From JAJCYK01 sp965212195 (lineage in GTDB: Bacteria; Bacteroidota; Bacteroidia; Cytophagales; Cyclobacteriaceae), in assembly GCA_965212195.1 (NCBI GenBank), contig CBDBUW010000017.1:682001-746000 (forward strand): 64,000 bases of DNA, written 5' to 3'. A program made the translations under genes and the position numbers. The notes beneath the pieces were generated by a model. It had not been told where the DNA came from and did not search any database. It saw nothing but the letters and a program-made list of their open reading frames with translations. Position 1 is the stretch's first letter, and each line of letters starts with the position of its first letter. This document shows positions 59,619 to 64,000 of the stretch, in pieces.

Positions 59619-60311
59619 ATGTTCACCTCTGAGTTTAACTATCGGGTCTTCAAAAAGTTGGTGCCTGGCGTCATGCTTGGAGGCATGAAGATAAGCACTG
59701 TCCACCCAGAACGGCTTCCCGCTGCAGGGCCCTTGATCCTGGTATGCAACCACCGTTCGCCACTGGATGCCTTAGTGGTTTCTTCAGTAATTAATCGCTA
59801 TATCAGTTGGGTAGTAGCTGACTATAACCTGGAAGTATTCTGGAATCGCTGGCTCTTCCAGGCCACCGGCATGATCCCGGTGTCTGTCAGCGGAGCGGTT
59901 GACAAAAAGAGCTTTAACCTGATGGCAGCAGTATTAAAGTCTCAGCAGATCTTAGGTATTTTTCCGGAGGGTCAGCATTACATATTTCAGGGCGATCATA
60001 GTCAAGGGCCTTACAAGTTCCAGGCTGGATTTGCTCACATGGCTATCAAGTTCCAGGTGCCTGTACTGCCTTGCATACTAAAGCCCATCAAAGAAAAACT
60101 GGAACCATTAAAAGTACCGGGGAGCCTTCGGAAAAAGTTGGAGCAAGAGCATAGCGTGACTTTACCAAAAGAACAAGTGAAGTACAAACAAGTTGAGTTG
60201 CAAATGGGTATGGAGGTAACTCCGGAGGTATTCTTGAAACAAAACAAGCTTTGGCTGGTCAACCATTGTTGGGAAGTGATTAATGGGATGTGGCTAGACG
60301 AGAGGGATTAA
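59619..60311 (+). CDS. plsC: 1-acyl-sn-glycerol-3-phosphate acyltransferase family protein
   Basis: A 230-residue PlsC-family enzyme read from the ATG at 59619 (MFTSEFNYRVFKKLVPGVML); a GTG 33 bp upstream would lengthen it without adding family sequence. The catalytic HX4D is H45-D50 in NHRSPLD, and the glycerophosphate-binding motif is FPEG at 115-118 (GIFPEGQHY). It would acylate lysophosphatidate or a related acceptor at the inner membrane. It stands alone, with 150 bp before the next gene. Confidence 0.85.
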   Translation: MFTSEFNYRVFKKLVPGVMLGGMKISTVHPERLPAAGPLILVCNHRSPLDALVVSSVINRYISWVVADYNLEVFWNRWLFQATGMIPVSVSGAVDKKSFNLMAAVLKSQQILGIFPEGQHYIFQGDHSQGPYKFQAGFAHMAIKFQVPVLPCILKPIKEKLEPLKVPGSLRKKLEQEHSVTLPKEQVKYKQVELQMGMEVTPEVFLKQNKLWLVNHCWEVINGMWLDERD

Positions 60312-60461
60312 CATGAGCAAGAATTTACCATCCAACCTAGAAACCTGCCATATTGCAACCCTTCGACTAACCATAATGTCTTTAATACAGTAATATCCAT
60401 GGTGAACTGCTTACCGGATATGATTTTTTATTAAATTCAATGCTTAGCAATTAACCAGCAT

Positions 60462-62741
60462 ATGGCCTTACATCGCAAATTAGCGGCTATCATGTTTACG
60501 GATATCGAGGGTTATACTGCCTTGATGCAACGGGACGAAATGGCGGCTTTCGATATGCGAAAAAAACATCGCGCGGTGTTTGAAAAATGTACCCGCGCAC
60601 ACAGTGGCCAAATCCTGCAATATTATGGTGATGGCACCTTAAGCGTTTTTGACAGCGCCATTGAAGCAGTACACTGCGGCATCGAACTACAAAAGGCTTT
60701 TCGGGAGAATCCATCCATCCCTGTGAGAATCGGTATTCATCTGGGCGATATCTTTTTTGATCATGATGACGTGGGGGGAGATGGAGTGAATGTGGCATCA
60801 CGCATTGAATCGCTGGCCCGAGCAGGGAGCGTGCTGATATCCGCAAAAGTCAATGACGAAATAAAAAATCAACCGGATATCACAACCCGCAAATTCGGTG
60901 ACTTCAAATTGAAGAATGTAGAGGAGATAACTGCTGTTTTCGGCATTGTGGACCCTGAATTGACTTTCCCTGATGCTGTTGGCGCCCAAGCAAAAGGTTA
61001 TAAAGTGGAGAAGCCATTCAAGCGACTGGCGCAAAAATATTCGTGGGTAATGGCCATGGTGATAGCTGTAGCGGCAATTTTCTATTTTATGGAAAACGGA
61101 CCCACTCCTAGTGCCCATAGCACGGGGAAATCCATCGCCGTTCTTCCCTTCATGAATATTGGTAACGACCCTCAACAGGAGTATTTCAGTGATGGTATTA
61201 CCGAAGACATTCTCTCTAGAATTTCTCAGATTGACGATCTGAAAGTGATTTCCCGCACCACCTCCTGGAGGTATAAGAACACCACTTTATCTGTCCCGGA
61301 AATAGGTAAAGAATTGGGAGTGGACAATATTCTGGAAGGTAGTGTGAGGCGCACAGATGATCAGATCCGGGTAATTGCACAGCTTATTTCCACCCAGACA
61401 GACGAGCAGCTTTGGTCTAAGACCTACGATCGAAAGTCCGATGAAATTTTTGCTGTTCAAAGTGAAATCGCGGAAGACATCGCCGGCATATTAGCAGCTG
61501 AGTTTACCATACTGCAACAAACGGCGGCCAGTCCACCTCCTAATAGTTCCCAAGTCTCTGCCTACGATTATTATTTAAAAGGACGCAATGTTTTGGAGAA
61601 TTGGTCCACCCAGAGCGACTTGGATATTGCCGTGGAATTGTTTAGACAGGCTTTGATAGAAGACCCCAATTATGCTGAAGCTTACGCTGATTTAGGTCGT
61701 GCCTACTTCCACAAGCACGGCTTGGGAAGGAGTAGTAGCAATTGGGTAGATTCCGCCATTGTATTAGTAAGAAAGGCTATTGAGATTAATCCAAATCTGC
61801 CTGAGGCCTACCTTACCCGGGCTATGATATTCAACAGTAGTGCCATTAATGTTCCGGAAGCGGCACAAAAGGATCTCTTCAAAGCCTACGAACTGGACCC
61901 CAACAATAGCCAGGCATTGCTTTATGTAGGCCTGTATTATTTCGAAACAGGTGACTTCCAACAAGGAATTGACATGATCATCAAATCTTTGGAAGTGGAA
62001 CCCGACAAGGCAGATCCCCAGATCTACTTGGTGTGGGCCAATATTTATGAATTCATTGATTCGATTGACCTGGCCCTGGAATACTACCAACAGGCACTCA
62101 AATTGAAGCCCTTTGGAGTGGAAATTTTATTTGAACTCTCCAATTTGCTACGGCAGGAAAAACAATATGAAGAAGCACTGGTGTACGCCCAAAGGATAGC
62201 TAAAGTAGATCGTACCTTATTGGCACAGGACTATCTGGCTTGGAGTTATCTACTGAACGGTCACCTGCAACCAGCATATGATAGCTGGGCTCGAATGGCT
62301 GAACTGGAACAAAACTACCACCCTTCTCAGCGTATTTTCTATCGACATCGCTTGGCCTACGTACTTTGGCAATTGGACCAGAAAGAGGAAGCCCGAAAGA
62401 TTTTTGAAGAGCAACGTGTCTTGTTAAGAAAGAATATTGAATCCGATCAGATTACGAATACAGCCGGTGAATATTACGACCTGGCGGGAATAAATGCATT
62501 CCTGGGCAATGAAAAGTTGGCCCTTAATTGGTTGGAGCAAGCTTCTGAAGAAGGATTTTTCGACCTGGAACTAATCAATATCGATCCCCTATTTGATAAC
62601 ATCCGCAATCACCGGCAATTTCAGGAAATGATACAAAGTAGGCAAGCTAAATGGGAGCGCCAAAACCGCCGCATGGATACTGGTCGGGAGGTTGTGCGTC
62701 AAAAATTACGCAGTCTTGAGGACAAGGTTCCCATGGTTTGA
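60462..62741 (+). CDS. Class III nucleotide cyclase with TolB-like and TPR domains
   Basis: A 759-residue multidomain protein. The N-terminal cyclase domain (1-170) has metal aspartates D14 (MFTDIEGYTAL) and D57 (QYYGDGTLSVF) and the GGDGVNVASRIESLA region. A single membrane segment lies near 195-211. Next is a TolB/FlgO-like domain (IAVLPFMNIGNDPQQEYF, then ITEDILSRISQI), and from about 365 to 730 there are TPR repeats, for example AVELFRQALIEDPNYAEAY. This architecture is common in regulators that couple cyclase activity to an extracytoplasmic TPR sensor. As in the other cyclase here, the purine-selecting lysine is Q. Confidence 0.88.
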   Translation: MALHRKLAAIMFTDIEGYTALMQRDEMAAFDMRKKHRAVFEKCTRAHSGQILQYYGDGTLSVFDSAIEAVHCGIELQKAFRENPSIPVRIGIHLGDIFFDHDDVGGDGVNVASRIESLARAGSVLISAKVNDEIKNQPDITTRKFGDFKLKNVEEITAVFGIVDPELTFPDAVGAQAKGYKVEKPFKRLAQKYSWVMAMVIAVAAIFYFMENGPTPSAHSTGKSIAVLPFMNIGNDPQQEYFSDGITEDILSRISQIDDLKVISRTTSWRYKNTTLSVPEIGKELGVDNILEGSVRRTDDQIRVIAQLISTQTDEQLWSKTYDRKSDEIFAVQSEIAEDIAGILAAEFTILQQTAASPPPNSSQVSAYDYYLKGRNVLENWSTQSDLDIAVELFRQALIEDPNYAEAYADLGRAYFHKHGLGRSSSNWVDSAIVLVRKAIEINPNLPEAYLTRAMIFNSSAINVPEAAQKDLFKAYELDPNNSQALLYVGLYYFETGDFQQGIDMIIKSLEVEPDKADPQIYLVWANIYEFIDSIDLALEYYQQALKLKPFGVEILFELSNLLRQEKQYEEALVYAQRIAKVDRTLLAQDYLAWSYLLNGHLQPAYDSWARMAELEQNYHPSQRIFYRHRLAYVLWQLDQKEEARKIFEEQRVLLRKNIESDQITNTAGEYYDLAGINAFLGNEKLALNWLEQASEEGFFDLELINIDPLFDNIRNHRQFQEMIQSRQAKWERQNRRMDTGREVVRQKLRSLEDKVPMV

Positions 62742-62866
62742 GGTAGGCATTTTATACCAACGCTTTGTCTAATCCACTTCTCTTTGAGAATGATCCCGCG
62801 GATAAACACTAAATAATCATCACAAAAATTGACTAAAGTCTATTTTTTTCTTCTTTTGGTTTCTTA

Positions 62867-63559
62867 GTGTTGTTTGTCGTTAGTACAAGACCCTCATTAG
62901 TGAACTTTTTCTTAAGAAAATCTATAATTGCGCTCACCGGGTTGTTCCTATGTGTGTTCCTGATGGTGCATCTCTCGGCCAACTGTATTTTACTATTCCC
63001 AGAGGAGGTGGCCCGTGAAATGTATAATTCGTACTCCACTACTCTTCGGGAAAATCCTCTGATAAAGATTGTGGCCTACCTCTTATATCTTTCCATTATT
63101 TTTCATGTACTATACGCGGCGATAGTAACCTACCGCAATCGTAAAGCCAAACCCCAAAGGTATGCAGTCAATCGAACTGCCGAGAACAGTACCTGGGCCT
63201 CTCAAAATATGGGGTTAATCGGAGTGCTGGTATTGATCTTTATCGTGGTGCATTTGGCCAATTTCTGGGCCCGCATAAAACTGGGTATCGGAGAGGGCGT
63301 AGGAATGGACAATGCCGGACATGTGGACGTGTATGAAGTAACCTACAATTTGTTTCAGAATGTCTACTATGTATTATTCTATACGGTGCTAATGATCCCC
63401 TTAGCCCTGCACCTGAATCAAGGACTGAAAAGCGCCTTTAAATCCTTAGGGTTCTATCATAAGAAAGGTCTTGGAATAATAGCCAGGGTCTCTTTGTTCT
63501 ACGCGGCCATCATATCCATAGGATTTGGGGTAATACCGTTGATTGTTTTTCTTAAATAA
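62867..63559 (+). CDS. sdhC: Succinate dehydrogenase cytochrome b subunit
   Basis: A 230-residue membrane subunit of the single-polypeptide b558 type found in Bacteroidota. Five hydrophobic helices are visible; the first is IIALTGLFLCVFLMVHLSAN with a candidate heme histidine, and later ones include VLVLIFIVVHLANFW and IPLALHLNQGLKSAF. No ATG lies near the N-terminus; GTG at 62867 is the best start (TTG at 62870 is possible). It anchors the SdhAB dimer and hands electrons to menaquinone. sdhA follows after 8 bp. Confidence 0.88.
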   Translation: MLFVVSTRPSLVNFFLRKSIIALTGLFLCVFLMVHLSANCILLFPEEVAREMYNSYSTTLRENPLIKIVAYLLYLSIIFHVLYAAIVTYRNRKAKPQRYAVNRTAENSTWASQNMGLIGVLVLIFIVVHLANFWARIKLGIGEGVGMDNAGHVDVYEVTYNLFQNVYYVLFYTVLMIPLALHLNQGLKSAFKSLGFYHKKGLGIIARVSLFYAAIISIGFGVIPLIVFLK

Positions 63560-63567
63560 GACTTACC

Positions 63568-64000
63568 ATGACTTTGAAAGCAAAAATCCCGGCGGGCCCA
63601 CTGGAACAAAAATGGCGAAACTATCAAGTCAACAGCAAACTAATCAACCCTGCTAATAAAAAGAAGTTGAATATTATTGTGGTGGGTTCCGGTTTAGCCG
63701 GTGCCGGTGCAGCAGCTACCTTGGCAGAACTGGGATACGATATAAAGTGCTTTTGCTACCAAGATTCTGCCCGCAGGGCCCATTCCGTGGCCGCTCAGGG
63801 TGGTGTGAATGCAGCTAAAAACTATCAGCACGATGGGGACAGCGTATGGAGGATGTTTTACGACACCTTGAAAGGAGGAGATTTTAGATCCAGAGAGGCC
63901 AACGTATACCGGTTGGCTGAACTCTCGGCGCCGTTGATCGACCATTTTACCCAGCAAGGAGTACCCTTTGCCAGAGAATACGGGGGTGTATTGGTGAATC
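63568..64000 (+). CDS. sdhA: Succinate dehydrogenase flavoprotein subunit, N-terminal part
   Basis: The first 144 codons are in the window and the gene runs off the end at 64000. MTLKAKIPAGPLEQKWRNYQ opens the protein. The FAD Rossmann motif is IIVVGSGLAGAGAAATLAEL, and the covalent-FAD histidine lies in ARRAHSVAAQGGVNAAKNY. DGDSVWRMFYDTLKGGDFRS is typical of the fumarate reductase/SDH type of Bacteroidota. It belongs to an sdhCA(B) operon. Confidence 0.95.
   Translation, partial: MTLKAKIPAGPLEQKWRNYQVNSKLINPANKKKLNIIVVGSGLAGAGAAATLAELGYDIKCFCYQDSARRAHSVAAQGGVNAAKNYQHDGDSVWRMFYDTLKGGDFRSREANVYRLAELSAPLIDHFTQQGVPFAREYGGVLVN

Overview
The window comes from a member of the Bacteroidota. Supporting signs are a type Ibeta DAHP synthase fused to a C-terminal chorismate mutase, a bbp2-type porin next to amt, DUF4468, few Shine-Dalgarno sequences, promoter -7 boxes of the TAnnTTTG type, and many short lipoproteins with LxxC lipoboxes. 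I see no phage, insertion sequence, tRNA, rRNA or CRISPR array. It reads as ordinary chromosome at moderate GC.

Layout. Positions 1-3544 (+ strand): the tail of an aminotransferase, then amt, a bbp2 porin and a DUF4468 protein, with strong hairpins between the last three. Positions 3829-26543 (all - strand) form an amino-acid supercluster. Read 5' to 3' it is leuA-leuC-leuD-leuB, an attenuator, ilvE-ilvD-ilvB-ilvN-ilvC-ilvA, then gltB-gltD-thrA-thrB-thrC. It makes Leu, Ile, Val, Thr and Glu: Thr feeds IlvA, and Glu is the amino donor for IlvE. A conserved helical-repeat protein on + (26709-28277) separates this from an aromatic operon (leader peptide, pheA, aminotransferase, DAHP synthase-chorismate mutase; 28363-31630). 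Two leader-peptide attenuators are readable in the sequence: an Ile/Val/Leu-rich one before ilvE and a Phe/Tyr-rich one before pheA. In both, the last leader codons can pair with the 5' arm of the terminator.

Positions 31684-36496 hold small accessory genes: DinB-like and metallo-beta-lactamase lipoproteins, a GNAT acetyltransferase, a SnoaL-like protein, an esterase-like lipoprotein and an OmpA-like protein. Positions 36663-38530 hold a TetR regulator and a stand-alone FabF; a near-identical 14-bp palindrome lies before each gene. Positions 38508-42635 (-) hold a membrane class III nucleotide cyclase, a histidine kinase with a cyclic-nucleotide-binding domain, and a GT35 alpha-glucan phosphorylase-like protein lacking the PLP lysine. 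A low-molecular-weight phosphatase-fold protein lacking its catalytic residues is divergent from them. Positions 43320-48778 (-) encode an RND efflux system (adaptor, pump, TolC-like protein).

From 48972 on + come a dynamin-like GTPase and an OmpR/HisKA two-component pair, followed by a two-domain spondin lipoprotein. The response-regulator gene and the spondin gene have almost superimposable promoters: a 20-bp motif with an 11-bp direct-repeat period, the same 6-bp gap to a TTTTGAA box, and the same 34-bp gap to the ATG. This suggests one autoregulated regulon. After an amidohydrolase pair on -, there is a DUF4142 protein and a cupredoxin whose 3' end lies in an exact 18-unit heptamer array, then small secreted proteins, PlsC, a cyclase-TPR protein, and the start of the succinate dehydrogenase operon (sdhC, sdhA cut off at 64000).
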